A DNA stretch of 64,000 nucleotides from Mycolicibacillus koreensis. Lineage in GTDB: Bacteria > Actinomycetota > Actinomycetes > Mycobacteriales > Mycobacteriaceae. The notes beneath the pieces were generated by a model. The model saw nothing but the letters and a program-made list of their open reading frames with translations, ran no database searches and was not told the DNA's origin. Both the position numbers and the translations under genes were made by a program. Where the stretch lies: positions 55,418 to 119,417 of the forward strand of contig NZ_NCXO01000007.1 in assembly GCF_002104795.1 (NCBI RefSeq), read 5' to 3'. Positions 1-11,965 of this stretch are shown here, piece by piece (the first letter of the stretch is position 1; the number at the start of each line of letters is the position of its first letter).

Positions 1-657
1 CGGCATCCTGTCGTGCACCTCGGCGGCCGCCCCGACCGCGGCGGTGGTGATCAGGGTGCAGCTCAGCAGCGCGGTGGCGCCCGCGGCGGGTTTCCACACC
101 GTCCACACCCCGGCGATCAGCAGCGGCCGGCCGTCGACACGGTGGAAGTAGAACGGGGTCTTGGCGGCCCGGGTGGCGCGGCCGTGCACCACCGTAGGCG
201 CCTCGGCACGCCACTCGTACCAGCCGTCCATCGGCACCAGGCAGCGCCGCGACGCGGCGCTGGCCCGAAACGCCGGCGAGGTGGTGACGGTCTCGGCGCG
301 GGCGTTGATCAGCAACCGCGTCGACTCCGGTGTGCCGTCGGGGCGGGCCTTGGCCCACGGCGGCACCAGGCCCCACCGCATCCGCCGCAACCGGCGGGTG
401 ATGACCCGGTCACCATCGAGGTCGCCATCCAGGTGGCCATCGAGGTCGCCATCGAGGTCGCCATCGCGGTGAGCGGCGGTGAGGGTGGCGATCGCGGTGG
501 TGGGCGCCACGTTGTAGTTGGCGGCAGAGTTGGCGGCGCCACCGTCGGCGGTGGGGTCGTCGGGGCGGCGGGGCGTGTCCGGGTCGATCTCGTTGATCGC
601 CCCGAGCGTTTCGGCCAGCAACGCCGGATCGGTGGTCACCGCGAATCGTCCGCACAC
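1..657 (-). CDS. SOS response-associated peptidase (SRAP/HMCES/YedK family), 3' end cut by window
   Basis: SRAP proteins form a covalent thiazolidine cross-link with abasic sites in single-stranded DNA through the N-terminal cysteine left after removal of Met1. The reading frame starts at GTG 657, giving Met-Cys-Gly-Arg-Phe, so Cys2 is the catalytic nucleophile. An in-frame ATG three codons upstream (666) would bury that cysteine, which is why the GTG was chosen. Conserved blocks follow: [25 protein letters not shown] (active-site Glu), [11 protein letters not shown]. About 218 codons are inside the window and the C-terminus runs off its left edge. The gene is divergent from aroA, as Rv3226c is in M. 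tuberculosis. An Asp/Gly-rich repeat interrupts the domain at about residues 65-84. Confidence 0.9.
   Translation of the reverse strand, partial: MCGRFAVTTDPALLAETLGAINEIDPDTPRRPDDPTADGGAANSAANYNVAPTTAIATLTAAHRDGDLDGDLDGHLDGDLDGDRVITRRLRRMRWGLVPPWAKARPDGTPESTRLLINARAETVTTSPAFRASAASRRCLVPMDGWYEWRAEAPTVVHGRATRAAKTPFYFHRVDGRPLLIAGVWTVWKPAAGATALLSCTLITTAAVGAAAEVHDRMP
406..465. repeat. 12-bp in-frame tandem repeat inside the SRAP gene
   Basis: About five consecutive 12-bp units of the form GAGGTCGCCATC lie here. The units at 418, 442 and 454 are identical, the one at 430 has two changes and the first is degenerate. On the coding strand each unit encodes Asp-Gly-Asp-Leu (one copy has His in place of Asp). 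The period is a multiple of three, so copy-number change would keep the frame. Confidence 0.9.
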
Positions 658-725
658 ACCGTCCATGGTGGCAGAGCCTGCCCGCCCGGTGCCGGCTCAG
701 CGGTGCGGCAGGGCAGGATGGAGCG

Positions 726-2012
726 GTGACCTTCTGGACGGCGCCGACGGCGGCGGGCCCGGTACACGCCACGGTGCGGGTGCCCGGGTCGAAATCGCAG
801 ACCAACCGGGCACTGCTGCTGGCGGCGCTCGGTGCGGCCGGCGGTGGCACCGCCACCCTGAGCGGCGCGCTGCGCAGCCGCGACACCGACCTGATGATCG
901 CCGCACTGAGCACCCTGGGGCTGCACGTCGACGGCGTCGACACGCAGCTGCGGGTGCACGGCGCCATCGCGCCCCCGCCGGCCGCGACGATCGACTGCGG
1001 GCTGGCCGGAACGGTGCTGCGGTTCGTCCCGCCGCTGGCCGCGCTCGGCGAGGCGGCGGTCACCTTCGACGGCGACGCCGCGGCCCGGGTGCGACCGATC
1101 ACTCCGCTGCTGGCGGCCCTCGGTGAGCTCGGGGTCACCATCGACGGGGACGCGCTGCCGTTCGTGATCCGCGGCCGCGGCGGGGTCCCCGGCGGCACCG
1201 TGCGCATCGACGCCTCGGCGTCCTCCCAGTTCCTCTCCGGGCTGCTGCTGTCGGGCGCGGCGTTCCGCGATGGGCTGACCGTGGTGCACACCGGGGCGAG
1301 TGTGCCGTCGGCGCCGCACGTGGCGATGACGGTGAGGATGCTGCGCGCCGCCGGGGTCGACATCGACGACACCCAACCGCACCGGTGGCGGGTGGAGCCG
1401 GGCCCGGTCACCGCCTGCGACTGGGTGATCGAACCGGACCTGTCCAACGCGGTGCCGTTCCTGGCGGCCGCGGTGGTCACCGGCGGCACCGTCCGGCTGG
1501 CCGGCTGGCCGGCCGACAGCGTGCAGCCCGCCGAACGGATCGTGGAGCTGCTGCGGCTGATCGGCGCGGAGGTGACCGGAAGCGACGAGTATCTGCAGGT
1601 GCGCGGCGTCGGCGACTACGACGGGTTCGACGTCGATTTGCACGAGGTCGGTGAGCTCACCCCCGCGGTGGCCGCACTGGCCGCGCTGGCCCGGCCCGGC
1701 TCGACATCACGGCTGAGCGGGGTGGCGCATCTGCGCGGTCATGAGACCGACCGGCTGGCCGCCCTGGCCGCGGAGCTGACCCGCCTCGGCGGGCGGTGCC
1801 AGGAGACCGACGACGGGCTGGTGATCACCGCGACCGCGTTGCACCCGGGTGTCTGGCGCGCCTACGCCGACCACCGGATGGCCACCGCCGGGGCCATTGT
1901 GGGGCTGCGCACCGCCGGGGTCGAGGTCGATGACATCGCCACCACCGCCAAGACGCTGCCCGGCTTCGAGCTGCTCTGGGCACAGATGCTCGCCGGTGGC
2001 GAACCCCGGTGA
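726..2012 (+). CDS. aroA: 3-phosphoshikimate 1-carboxyvinyltransferase (EPSP synthase)
   Basis: Joins shikimate-3-phosphate and phosphoenolpyruvate to give EPSP, the sixth step of the shikimate pathway, in the cytoplasm. The 428-residue product has the N-terminal substrate loop [17 protein letters not shown] (about residues 20-36), the GLAGTVLRF region replacing the common NAGTA(M)R motif, and a late [13 protein letters not shown] block near residue 380 typical of the family. The GTG start at 726 is preceded by a GGATGGAGC ribosome-binding region. The stop overlaps the rsgA start by four bases, indicating translational coupling. Neighbours match Rv3226c-Rv3227-Rv3228 of M. tuberculosis. Confidence 0.95.
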   Translation: MTFWTAPTAAGPVHATVRVPGSKSQTNRALLLAALGAAGGGTATLSGALRSRDTDLMIAALSTLGLHVDGVDTQLRVHGAIAPPPAATIDCGLAGTVLRFVPPLAALGEAAVTFDGDAAARVRPITPLLAALGELGVTIDGDALPFVIRGRGGVPGGTVRIDASASSQFLSGLLLSGAAFRDGLTVVHTGASVPSAPHVAMTVRMLRAAGVDIDDTQPHRWRVEPGPVTACDWVIEPDLSNAVPFLAAAVVTGGTVRLAGWPADSVQPAERIVELLRLIGAEVTGSDEYLQVRGVGDYDGFDVDLHEVGELTPAVAALAALARPGSTSRLSGVAHLRGHETDRLAALAAELTRLGGRCQETDDGLVITATALHPGVWRAYADHRMATAGAIVGLRTAGVEVDDIATTAKTLPGFELLWAQMLAGGEPR

Positions 2013-2995
2013 GACCCGGCGACTTCGACGAGTCCGACGTCAAGGTCCGCTCCGGGCGCGGCTCACGCCCGCGCACCAAGATCCGTCCCGACCACTCCGA
2101 CGCCCGCAGCGCGATGGTGACCGCCGTGGACCGGGGGCGCTGGACGTGCGCGCTCGGCGGGGACCCTGCGCGCACCCTGACCGCGATGCGGGCCCGCGAA
2201 CTGGGCCGCACCCCGATCGTGGTCGGCGACCTCGTCGACGTCGTCGGTGATCTCTCCGGGCGCCCGGACACCCTGGCGCGCATCGTGCGGCGCGGCCCGC
2301 GGCGCACCCTGCTGCGGCGCACCGCCGACGACACCGACCCGACCGAGCGGGTGGTGGTGGCCAACGCCGAGCAGCTGCTGATCGTGGTGGCGGTGGCCGA
2401 TCCGCCGCCGCGCAGCGGACTGGTCGACCGGGCGTTGATCGCGGCCTACGCCGGCGGGCTGACCCCGATCCTGTGTCTGACCAAAACCGATCTGGCGTCC
2501 CCGGCACCGGTGGCGGCCCCGTTCGCCGACCTGCAGTTGCAGATCGTGACCACCGGCCGCGACGACCCGGTCGACGCGGTCGCCGCGCTGCTGGCCGGCA
2601 CCACCACGGTGCTGCTGGGTCACTCCGGGGTCGGCAAATCCACGCTGGTCAACCGGCTGGTACCGGAGGCCGGCCTGCGCACCGGAGCGGTGTCGGGCAT
2701 CGGCAAGGGCCGGCACACCTCGACCGCGTCGGTGGCGTTGCCGCTGCGCGACGGCGGCTGGGTGATCGACACCCCCGGGATCCGCTCGTTCGGATTGGCC
2801 CACATCGAGCCCGACGATGTGCTGCTGGCGTTCTCCGACCTGGCGGCGACGATCGGGCACTGCCCGCGCGGCTGCGGACACCTCGGCCCGCCGTCGGACC
2901 CCGACTGCGCGCTCGATGCGCTCGACGGCCCGGCGACGCGCCGCGTCGAGGCGGCCCGCCGGCTGCTCACCGTGCTCGGTGAGCAGCAACCGTAG
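2009..2995 (+). CDS. rsgA: ribosome small subunit-dependent GTPase A, circularly permuted
   Basis: RsgA/YjeQ GTPases help late 30S ribosome maturation. Motif order is permuted as expected: G4 TKTD at residues 158-161, then the P-loop GHSGVGKS at 204-211, then G3 DTPG at 254-257. A zinc knuckle follows with Cys285, Cys289, His291 and Cys300. The N-terminal ~115 residues form the OB-fold-like region, here with a basic lead ([11 protein letters not shown]). The GTG start at 2009 overlaps the aroA stop (GTGA). It corresponds to Rv3228. Length (328 aa) is normal for actinobacteria. Confidence 0.93.
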   Translation: MRPGDFDESDVKVRSGRGSRPRTKIRPDHSDARSAMVTAVDRGRWTCALGGDPARTLTAMRARELGRTPIVVGDLVDVVGDLSGRPDTLARIVRRGPRRTLLRRTADDTDPTERVVVANAEQLLIVVAVADPPPRSGLVDRALIAAYAGGLTPILCLTKTDLASPAPVAAPFADLQLQIVTTGRDDPVDAVAALLAGTTTVLLGHSGVGKSTLVNRLVPEAGLRTGAVSGIGKGRHTSTASVALPLRDGGWVIDTPGIRSFGLAHIEPDDVLLAFSDLAATIGHCPRGCGHLGPPSDPDCALDALDGPATRRVEAARRLLTVLGEQQP

Positions 2996-3024
2996 CCGGC
3001 GCGGACGGACTCTCGCGACGAGGC

Positions 3025-4287
3025 TCAGGCCACCAGGTCGTCGAACTCGACGCGCACCGCGCGGCGCCGGTCACGCACCGCGGCGATCGCGCTCTTGAGA
3101 CCGCGACGCCGGCCCGGACCGCGGTAGGCGAAGCCGGGGCCCAGGTCGCTGAACATCTTCTCGCTGCGGGTCTCGGGCGCGTTGTCGACGGTGGCCCGCA
3201 GGTAGCGGTTCGGCAGCGACAGTTTCGCGATCGTGCGCCAGGTGCGCGCGTACTGCACCAGGAACGGCCCCGTGGTGTAGGGCAGGTCGTACTTGTCGCA
3301 CAGGGCGCGCACCCGCACCGAGACCTCGGCGAGCCGGTTGCTCGGCAGATCCGGGTAGAGGTGGTGTTCGATCTGGTGGCAGAGGTTGCCGGAGAAGAAC
3401 CGCATCGCCGGGCCGGCGTCGATGTTGGCGCTGCCGAGCATCTGACGCAGGTACCACTGCCCCTGGCTCTCGTTGGCCATGTCGTCCTTGGTGAACTTCT
3501 CCGCCCCGTCGGGGAAGTGCCCGCAGAAGATGATCGCGTTGGACCACAGGTTGCGGATCACGTTGGCGACCGCGTTGGCGGTGAGCACCGAGCGGAACGT
3601 CGCCCCCGGCGACAGCGCGGTCAGCGCCGGGAACGCCAGGTAGTCCTTGAGCACCTGCCGGCCGGCCTTGGCGAGGAATTCGCGCAGCCGCACCCAGGTG
3701 GCCCGGCGGTCGTCGCGGCCCTTGAAGATCTTGCCGATCTCCAGGTGCTGCAGGCCCACACCCCACTCGAAGCCGATCGCCAGGATCGTGTTGAACAGCA
3801 CGTTGAACAGGTTGAACCGCTGCCAGCGCTGGTCGCGGGTGACGCGCAGCATGCCGAAGCCCACGTCGTCGTCCATGCCCATGATGTTGGTGTACTTGTG
3901 GTGCTGGAAATTGTGGGTGAACTTCCAGTGCTTGGACGCGCCGGTCATGTCCCACTCCCAGCTCGAGGAGTGGATCTCCGGGTCGTTCATCCAGTCCCAC
4001 TGGCCGTGCATGACGTTGTGGCCGATCTCCATGTTCTCGATGATCTTGGCCGCCCCCAGCGTGGCGGTGCCGGCCCACCAGGCCGACCGCTTCGCGCTGG
4101 CGGCCAGCAGCACCCGGCCGCTGACCTCCAGGATGCGCTGGGCGGCGATGGTGCGCCGGATGTAGCGTGCGTCGCGCTCCCCCAGGGAGTCTTCGACGTC
4201 GCGCCGAATCGCGTCGAGTTCGACGCCGAGGTTGTCCACGTCCGCCTCGGTCAGATGCGCGAACGCGGGAATGTCGGTGATCGCCAT
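3025..4287 (-). CDS. desA3: acyl-CoA delta-9 desaturase, DesA3 type
   Basis: Membrane di-iron desaturase that converts stearoyl-CoA to oleoyl-CoA in mycobacteria, using electrons from the reductase encoded just upstream. Three histidine boxes are visible: GHNVMH (His90, His94), HNFQHH (His125, His129, His130) and HQIEHH (304-309), with extra His residues around HFPDG (257). Membrane segments lie at about residues 50-80 and 155-260. ATG 4287 is eight bases downstream of a strong AGGAGGGG site. The 420-residue length and context match Rv3229c. A palindromic operator lies 35-58 bp upstream of the start, so regulation by a TetR-type lipid sensor is likely, although the regulator itself is not identifiable here. 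Confidence 0.93.
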   Translation of the reverse strand: MAITDIPAFAHLTEADVDNLGVELDAIRRDVEDSLGERDARYIRRTIAAQRILEVSGRVLLAASAKRSAWWAGTATLGAAKIIENMEIGHNVMHGQWDWMNDPEIHSSSWEWDMTGASKHWKFTHNFQHHKYTNIMGMDDDVGFGMLRVTRDQRWQRFNLFNVLFNTILAIGFEWGVGLQHLEIGKIFKGRDDRRATWVRLREFLAKAGRQVLKDYLAFPALTALSPGATFRSVLTANAVANVIRNLWSNAIIFCGHFPDGAEKFTKDDMANESQGQWYLRQMLGSANIDAGPAMRFFSGNLCHQIEHHLYPDLPSNRLAEVSVRVRALCDKYDLPYTTGPFLVQYARTWRTIAKLSLPNRYLRATVDNAPETRSEKMFSDLGPGFAYRGPGRRRGLKSAIAAVRDRRRAVRVEFDDLVA

Positions 4288-4321
4288 CGCAAAACCCCTC
4301 CTCTCGGATACCTACGGTAGC

Positions 4322-4345
4322 GTAACCTACGTTGCCGTAGGTTAC
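4322..4345. promoter_or_regulatory. palindromic operator upstream of desA3
   Basis: Ten-base arms GTAACCTACG and CGTAGGTTAC flank a 4-base spacer. A further degenerate half site (ACCTACGGTA) lies on the gene side at about 4311-4320. The core AACCTACG-N4-CGTAGGTT is identical to the element in front of the reductase gene at 5565-5584, so one DNA-binding dimer probably controls both promoters. The regulator is unknown. Confidence 0.75.
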
Positions 4346-4372
4346 TAGTGGGTAGCGGTGAAATATCCCGGA

Positions 4373-5560
4373 TCAGACATCCAGGACACAGTCGCCCGAG
4401 GCCGCGGAGACGCAGGTCTGGATCCGCGCGCCCGGGTCGTGTTCGACGCCGGTGCGCAGGTCACGGACGTGCCCGTCGAGCAGCCCCACCACGCACGACT
4501 GACAGATCCCCATCCGGCAGCCGAACGGCATCTGCACCCCGGCGGCCTCACCGGCGTCCATCAGCGAGGTGGCCGCGTCGACCTCCACGCTTTTGTCACT
4601 GCGGGCGAACGTGACGCGCCCGCCCACCCCGGCCGGCGCGGCCCGCGACACCGCGAACCGCTCCAGGTGCAGCGCCTCGGGGATCCCGGCGTCGGCCCAG
4701 AGTCGCTCGGCGGCGTCCAGCATCGCCTCCGGGCCGCACGCCCAGGTCTGCCGCGCCCGCCAATCGGGCACCACGGCGTCCAGGACCTCGCGACCCTGGG
4801 CAGCGCTCAGGTCCAGCCGGCCGGAGCGCGACGTCTCGCGCACCGTGAGCCGGTACTGCGGGTGGTCCTCGGCCAGGGCGGCCAACTCCGCACCGAACAT
4901 CATCTCGGCCGCGCTGCGCGCCGAATGCAGGTGCACCACGTCGGTGGTGCGGTGGTCGGCGGTCTCGGCGGCGGTGGCCAGCCGCTCGCGGCGCACCAGG
5001 GTGCGCAGCATCGACATCACCGGGGTGATGCCGGATCCGGCGGTGAGGAACAGCAGCGCCGGCGGCGGCGGGTCGGGCAGGATGAAGTTGCCCTGCGGCG
5101 CGGCCAACCGCACGATCGTGCCGGGGGTGACCCCGCCGACCAGGTGGCTGGACAAAAAGCCCTCGCGCATGGCCTTGACGCCGATGGTGATGCGGCGCGC
5201 CCCGGCCACCGGCGCCGAGGTCAGCGAATAGGACCGCCACCGCCAGCGCCCGTCGATGAGCAACCCGATGCCGATGTACTGGCCGGGCTGGTAGTCGAAA
5301 CTGAACCCCCACCCGGGTTTGATCACCAGCGTGGCCGAATCCTCGGTCTCCCGGCGTACCTCGAGCACCTTGCCGCGCAATTCGCGCGCCGACCACAGCG
5401 GGTTGGCCAACTGCAGGTAGTCGTCCGGCAGCAGCGGCGTGGTGATCCGGGCGGCCAGCGACCGCACCGCATTCCACCCGGGGTGACGCTCGGCGCCGGC
5501 CACAGTGGGGCGCACGGTGTCGGCGACCTTGGCATTGACCTTGATGTATTTCTTCGCCAT
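4373..5560 (-). CDS. flavin/2Fe-2S oxidoreductase, electron donor for DesA3 (Rv3230c type)
   Basis: Transfers electrons from NADPH through a flavin and a plant-type 2Fe-2S centre to the desaturase. Visible in order: ferredoxin-reductase FAD motif RSYSLTS (about 109-115), nucleotide-binding [17 protein letters not shown] (about 169-185), CGPEAML near 290, and a C-terminal ferredoxin domain with Cys348, Cys353, Cys356 and Cys383. ATG 5560 was taken as start; a TTG lies one codon further upstream. The predicted operator is only four to five bases upstream of the start codon, so it covers the ribosome-binding region and the message probably has a very short or absent leader. The pairing with desA3 is that of Rv3230c-Rv3229c. 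Confidence 0.9.
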   Translation of the reverse strand: MAKKYIKVNAKVADTVRPTVAGAERHPGWNAVRSLAARITTPLLPDDYLQLANPLWSARELRGKVLEVRRETEDSATLVIKPGWGFSFDYQPGQYIGIGLLIDGRWRWRSYSLTSAPVAGARRITIGVKAMREGFLSSHLVGGVTPGTIVRLAAPQGNFILPDPPPPALLFLTAGSGITPVMSMLRTLVRRERLATAAETADHRTTDVVHLHSARSAAEMMFGAELAALAEDHPQYRLTVRETSRSGRLDLSAAQGREVLDAVVPDWRARQTWACGPEAMLDAAERLWADAGIPEALHLERFAVSRAAPAGVGGRVTFARSDKSVEVDAATSLMDAGEAAGVQMPFGCRMGICQSCVVGLLDGHVRDLRTGVEHDPGARIQTCVSAASGDCVLDV

Positions 5561-5564
5561 CAAG

Positions 5565-5584
5565 AACCTACGGTACCGTAGGTT
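5565..5584. promoter_or_regulatory. perfect 20-bp palindromic operator upstream of the desaturase reductase
   Basis: AACCTACGGTACCGTAGGTT is a perfect 20-base palindrome. It shares all arm bases with the desA3 element at 4322-4345. It sits directly against the start of the reductase gene, so a bound protein would block both transcription and any leader of normal length. Confidence 0.8.
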
Positions 5585-5635
5585 ACGGCTAGGTGGCCAG
5601 TCCCCGTTTCCGGATCCGCTCTGCGGCCCCGGCCG

Positions 5636-6139
5636 TCACAGCAACTCCAGCAGGAACGGCAGTTCCTGGGTGGCATACCAGGCCAGGTCGTGGTCCTCGG
5701 CGTCGCCGACGGTGAGTTCGGCGTCCTCGTCGCCGAGATCGGCGGCGTCGATCGCGGAGATCGCCGCGGTCACCGCGGGCTCGGCGTCGGCGATGTCGAC
5801 GTAGGCGGCGACCACATCGGTCAACCGCACCGGCGCGCCCAGGCGCACCACCGCGTCGTCGAGGTCGGGGCGCGCCCGCACGTCGTCGGCGTCGGCGACC
5901 AGCACCGCCCGACGGGTCGGCAGCCCCGCTGCGGCATCCCCCGCTGCCGCGAGCAACCGCAGCGAGGCCCGCGCCGCTTCGCGCAGCGCGACCTCGGCGA
6001 GGTCCTCGTCGCCGCCGCTGGCGTAGGCCTCCCGCAGCGCCGGGGTCACCGCGAAGGCCGTGCCGTTGACCGCGTGCAGCACGCCGTCGGCGACCAGGTC
6101 GGCCAGCATGGCCAGGGTCACCGGGATGTAGACGCGCAT
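5636..6139 (-). CDS. DUF6912-like conserved protein (Rv3231c position)
   Basis: Function unknown. The 167-residue, strongly acidic protein (many Asp/Glu/Ala) begins MRVYIPVTLAMLADL, and short blocks such as RAVLVADADDV and DLAWYATQELPFLLELL at the C-terminus look conserved by eye. There is no signal peptide or membrane segment. It starts 9 bases after ppk2 stops, and ppk2 overlaps the acyltransferase gene before it, so the three genes probably form one operon. It holds the place of Rv3231c in M. tuberculosis. The DUF name is from memory of that locus and needs a profile search. Confidence 0.75.
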   Translation of the reverse strand: MRVYIPVTLAMLADLVADGVLHAVNGTAFAVTPALREAYASGGDEDLAEVALREAARASLRLLAAAGDAAAGLPTRRAVLVADADDVRARPDLDDAVVRLGAPVRLTDVVAAYVDIADAEPAVTAAISAIDAADLGDEDAELTVGDAEDHDLAWYATQELPFLLELL

Positions 6140-6148
6140 CCGCCGACC

Positions 6149-6979
6149 CTAATCCTCGGCGGCGGCGGCCAGCAGCGCTGCGGCGCGGTCGTCGACGTAG
6201 GTGTAGAGGTCACGCGGGGGCCGCACGTAATGGGCGTCGGCGGGCTCATCGGGCAGGGTCACCGCGGGCTGGGCGACGTCGTGGTAGTCCACCGTCGACA
6301 GCAGGTGGGCCATCATGTTGATCCGGGCGTTGCGTTTGATCTCCGACTCCACCACGTACCACGGGCTGACGGTGGTGTCGGTGTGCGCCATCATCTGGTC
6401 ACGGGCGCGCGAGTAGTCGGTCCAGTGGTTCACCGACTCCACGTCCATCGGTGAGATTTTCCAGCGTTTCACCGGATCGTCGCGGCGGTCGGCGAAGCGA
6501 CTCAGTTGCTCACGCTGAGAGACCGAGAACCAGTACTTGCGCACCAGGATTCCGTCTTCGATGAGCATCTGCTCGAACACCGGCGTCTGCCGCAGAAACA
6601 GTGCGTGCTCGTCGTCGGTGCAAAACCCCATCACCTTCTCCACCCCGGCGCGGTTGTACCAGGACCGGTCGAACAGCACGATCTCCCCGGCAGCCGGCAG
6701 GTGCGCGACGTAACGCTGGTAGTACCACTGGGTACGCTCGCGCTCGGTGGGCACCGGCAGGGCCACCACCTGGGTGATACGCGGGTTGAGATGGTCGGTG
6801 ATGCGCTTGATCGCCCCGCCCTTGCCCGCGGCGTCACGGCCTTCGAACAGCACCACGATGCGCGCACCGGTTGCCCGCACCCACTCCTGAAGTTGAACGA
6901 ATTCGGTTTGCAGGCGGCGTAATTCGGACTTGTAGAGCTTCTTGGGCAGCTTCTTGGTCACGGGCTTCGTCGGAGTCAC
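6149..6979 (-). CDS. ppk2: polyphosphate kinase 2
   Basis: PPK2 transfers phosphate between polyphosphate and nucleoside diphosphates; the mycobacterial enzyme (Rv3232c) uses mainly GDP. The 276-residue single-domain protein shows Walker A EGRDAAGKGG (46-55), Walker B FDRSWYNR (103-110) and the conserved RYVAHLPAAGEI and KYWFSVSQREQ segments. Its GTG start (6979) overlaps the stop of the acyltransferase gene as GTGA. Older annotation of this locus as pvdS (a sigma factor) is wrong; no sigma-factor motif is present. Confidence 0.93.
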   Translation of the reverse strand: MTPTKPVTKKLPKKLYKSELRRLQTEFVQLQEWVRATGARIVVLFEGRDAAGKGGAIKRITDHLNPRITQVVALPVPTERERTQWYYQRYVAHLPAAGEIVLFDRSWYNRAGVEKVMGFCTDDEHALFLRQTPVFEQMLIEDGILVRKYWFSVSQREQLSRFADRRDDPVKRWKISPMDVESVNHWTDYSRARDQMMAHTDTTVSPWYVVESEIKRNARINMMAHLLSTVDYHDVAQPAVTLPDEPADAHYVRPPRDLYTYVDDRAAALLAAAAED

Positions 6980-8385
6980 CGAGCCGCCTCCAGGAGTTCG
7001 TCGAGAGATTCGCGCAGCAGCAACGGCATCATGTCGACGTCGCGCATCGCCTCGCGGTCGGCGTTGATGCCGAAATACAGGGTGCCGTTGTAGGAGGTGA
7101 CCCCGATGCCGAGCACCTGGTTGTGCAACAGGGGCGGCACGGCGTAGGTCTCCAGCAGTTTGGTGCCGGCCACATACATCTGGGTCTGCGGTCCCGGCAC
7201 GTTGGTCATCAACAGGTTGAACACCCGCGCGGAATAGGTGGTGGCCACTCGAATACCCATGGCGTGCAGGGTCGACGGAGCGAATCCGGAGAGTGTCAAG
7301 ATGGTGCGCGCGGCCACCGGGCGCGCCGCGGGGGCGTAGGTCTCGGTGACGTGGGCGATCTGGGAGAGCCGCACCACGGCGTTGCCCTCCCCCACCGGCA
7401 GATCGACCAGATACGGGGCCACCTCGCTGATCGCCTGACCGGGACCCGACGGACCGAACTCGTCGTCGGGGTAGACCGACAGCGGGGCCATCGCGCGCAC
7501 CGTGGCCGTCGAGGGCACCGGCTCGCCGCGGGAGAGCAGCCAGTTGCGCAACGCCCCGGCAACCACGGCCAGCACCACGTCGTGGACGTGGCAGTCGTAG
7601 CGGGCGTGCACGGTGCGGAAATCGGCGAGTCCGGCGCTGGCCACCGTGAACCGGCGGTGCCGGGAGACGGTGGTGTTCAGCGGGCTGCTCGGTGCGGTGC
7701 CGCGCAGCAGGGTGCGGGCGGTGTTGACCGCGCCGCGGCCGATGTCGGCCAGGTACCCGGCGTTGGTGGCCACCCCGGTCACCGCCGAACGAAGCGCCGC
7801 GACCGACGCCACCGGCCGGGCCACCCAGTCACCGAGCGCTCCGACGAGCAGATCCGACGTGCTGGGTTCGCGGCCGGGGATCCAGATGTCCTCGCCGAAC
7901 TCCGGTGGCCGCTGGCTGCGGTCGACGATGACGTGGCCGATCTCCAGCGCCCGCATCCCGTTGACCAGCGCCTGGTGGCTGCGGGTGTAGATGGCGATCC
8001 TGTTGCCCGACAGGCCTTCGACCAGGTACATCTCCCACAGCGGCCGGGCGCTGTCCAACGGACGGGCCGCCAACCGGGCGATCAGTTCGTGCAGCTGCTC
8101 ATCGCTGCCCGGCGACGGCAGCGCCGAGCGCCGCACGTGATAGGTGATGTCGAAGTCCCGGTCGTCGATCCAGACCGGCCGGGCCAGTTGCAGGGTGACC
8201 TCGCGCACCTTCTGCCGGTACCGCGGCACCTGCGGAAGGCGCTCCTCGACGGTGGCCAACAGGGTTTCGTAGCTCAGCCCCGCGCGCGGCCGGCGCAGGA
8301 TCAGCAACGTGCCCACATACATCGGGGTGGTGGTGTTCTCCAACCGGTAGAACGCCGCGTCGGACGCGGACAACCGGGTCACCAT
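6976..8385 (-). CDS. tgs3: WS/DGAT-family acyltransferase, Tgs3-like, full length
   Basis: Member of the wax ester synthase/diacylglycerol acyltransferase family. ATG 8385 was chosen because AGGGAGGG lies about 10 bases upstream and the product then begins MVTRLSASDAAFYRLE, the usual family start; longer in-frame starts add non-conserved sequence. The 469-residue chain is intact here, whereas in M. tuberculosis the same sequence is annotated as two genes (Rv3234c, Rv3233c). The catalytic HHxxxDG is replaced by His137-Gln-Ala-Leu-Val-Asn-Gly143, losing the second His and the Asp. The C-terminal LLMTNVPGP and the SYNGTLYFGINAD block are present. Whether it still makes triacylglycerol or wax esters is uncertain. 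Confidence 0.85.
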   Translation of the reverse strand: MVTRLSASDAAFYRLENTTTPMYVGTLLILRRPRAGLSYETLLATVEERLPQVPRYRQKVREVTLQLARPVWIDDRDFDITYHVRRSALPSPGSDEQLHELIARLAARPLDSARPLWEMYLVEGLSGNRIAIYTRSHQALVNGMRALEIGHVIVDRSQRPPEFGEDIWIPGREPSTSDLLVGALGDWVARPVASVAALRSAVTGVATNAGYLADIGRGAVNTARTLLRGTAPSSPLNTTVSRHRRFTVASAGLADFRTVHARYDCHVHDVVLAVVAGALRNWLLSRGEPVPSTATVRAMAPLSVYPDDEFGPSGPGQAISEVAPYLVDLPVGEGNAVVRLSQIAHVTETYAPAARPVAARTILTLSGFAPSTLHAMGIRVATTYSARVFNLLMTNVPGPQTQMYVAGTKLLETYAVPPLLHNQVLGIGVTSYNGTLYFGINADREAMRDVDMMPLLLRESLDELLEAAR

Positions 8386-8567
8386 GCGCGACTCGCCCTC
8401 CCTGCAGGCTCGGCCCGGCACGGGCCGGAGAACTCACCTCGCCACCGTAACCGCACCGGTTGGCACACCACAGCACCGGCACACCGGAACCGCCGCGCTG
8501 TGCGATGATGAGGCCACGGTGTCAGCGCTCCCCCGCCGCCGGCCGCATCGATCCCGGGGAGCCGACC

Positions 8568-9056
8568 ATGAACGACAGCACCCACCCGCGCCGGGTGCTT
8601 CATCCCGCCGTCGACTACGAACCGCCTCCGCTGGTCCTGGCCGCACCGGTCCCGCGCCGGCCGCGGCGCGCGACACCGCCGCGGTCCGCCGCCGACCCGC
8701 CGGCCCCCAGCGCGCGGCCGGATCTGCGGGCCGTCGCCGCGTTCGCCGACACCGCGCTGCGCCGCGTGCTCGAGGTGCTCGATCGGCGTCGCCCCGCGCC
8801 GCATCTGCAGCCGGTGCTGGCCACCCCGCTGCTCGACGCGCTGCGCTGCCGGCCGGCCACCGGCCCGGCGGCGCGGCGGCACCGGGCCAGCGCCGTGCTG
8901 CGCCGGGTGCGGGTACAGGCAGTCGGGCCGGAGAACCCGCCACGGGCCGCGGAGGTGGTCGCCAGCTATGCGCGCGGTCCGCGCACCCACGCGATCGCCT
9001 GCCGGGTCGAGCGCATCGAGGCGCGCTGGCAGGTGGTGGCCCTGCAGATCGGCTGA
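8568..9056 (+). CDS. Rv3235-family protein
   Basis: Conserved actinobacterial protein of unknown function. ATG 8568 follows a GGGGAGCC site; the longer frame from 8460 adds unconserved residues. The 162-residue product has a Pro/Arg/Ala-rich N-terminal half (about 1-55) and a compact C-terminal domain (about 60-162) with segments such as AAFADTALRRVLEVLDRR and RTHAIACRVERIEARWQVVALQIG, predicted as helix then beta hairpin. No membrane segment is seen. It is convergent with secA1, ending 11 bases before its stop, and matches the place of Rv3235 upstream of secA1 in M. tuberculosis. Confidence 0.8.
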   Translation: MNDSTHPRRVLHPAVDYEPPPLVLAAPVPRRPRRATPPRSAADPPAPSARPDLRAVAAFADTALRRVLEVLDRRRPAPHLQPVLATPLLDALRCRPATGPAARRHRASAVLRRVRVQAVGPENPPRAAEVVASYARGPRTHAIACRVERIEARWQVVALQIG

Positions 9057-9067
9057 GGGGAGCCCGG

Positions 9068-11887
<2,820 letters not shown>

Positions 11888-11965
11888 AGCTATGTCCCCC
11901 GTGGATTTGACAGTTCCGGGCGCCACCATCTTAAGGGACTCGCCCCGGTCGGGCGTCGGTCGAGG

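Noticed and set aside
406..465. Possible CRISPR-like array
   Set aside because: Units are contiguous 12-mers with no spacers and lie within a coding frame.
410..1489. 359-codon minus-strand frame spanning the SRAP/aroA junction
   Set aside because: Antisense to aroA and out of frame with SRAP; low-complexity Pro/Ser/Arg translation.
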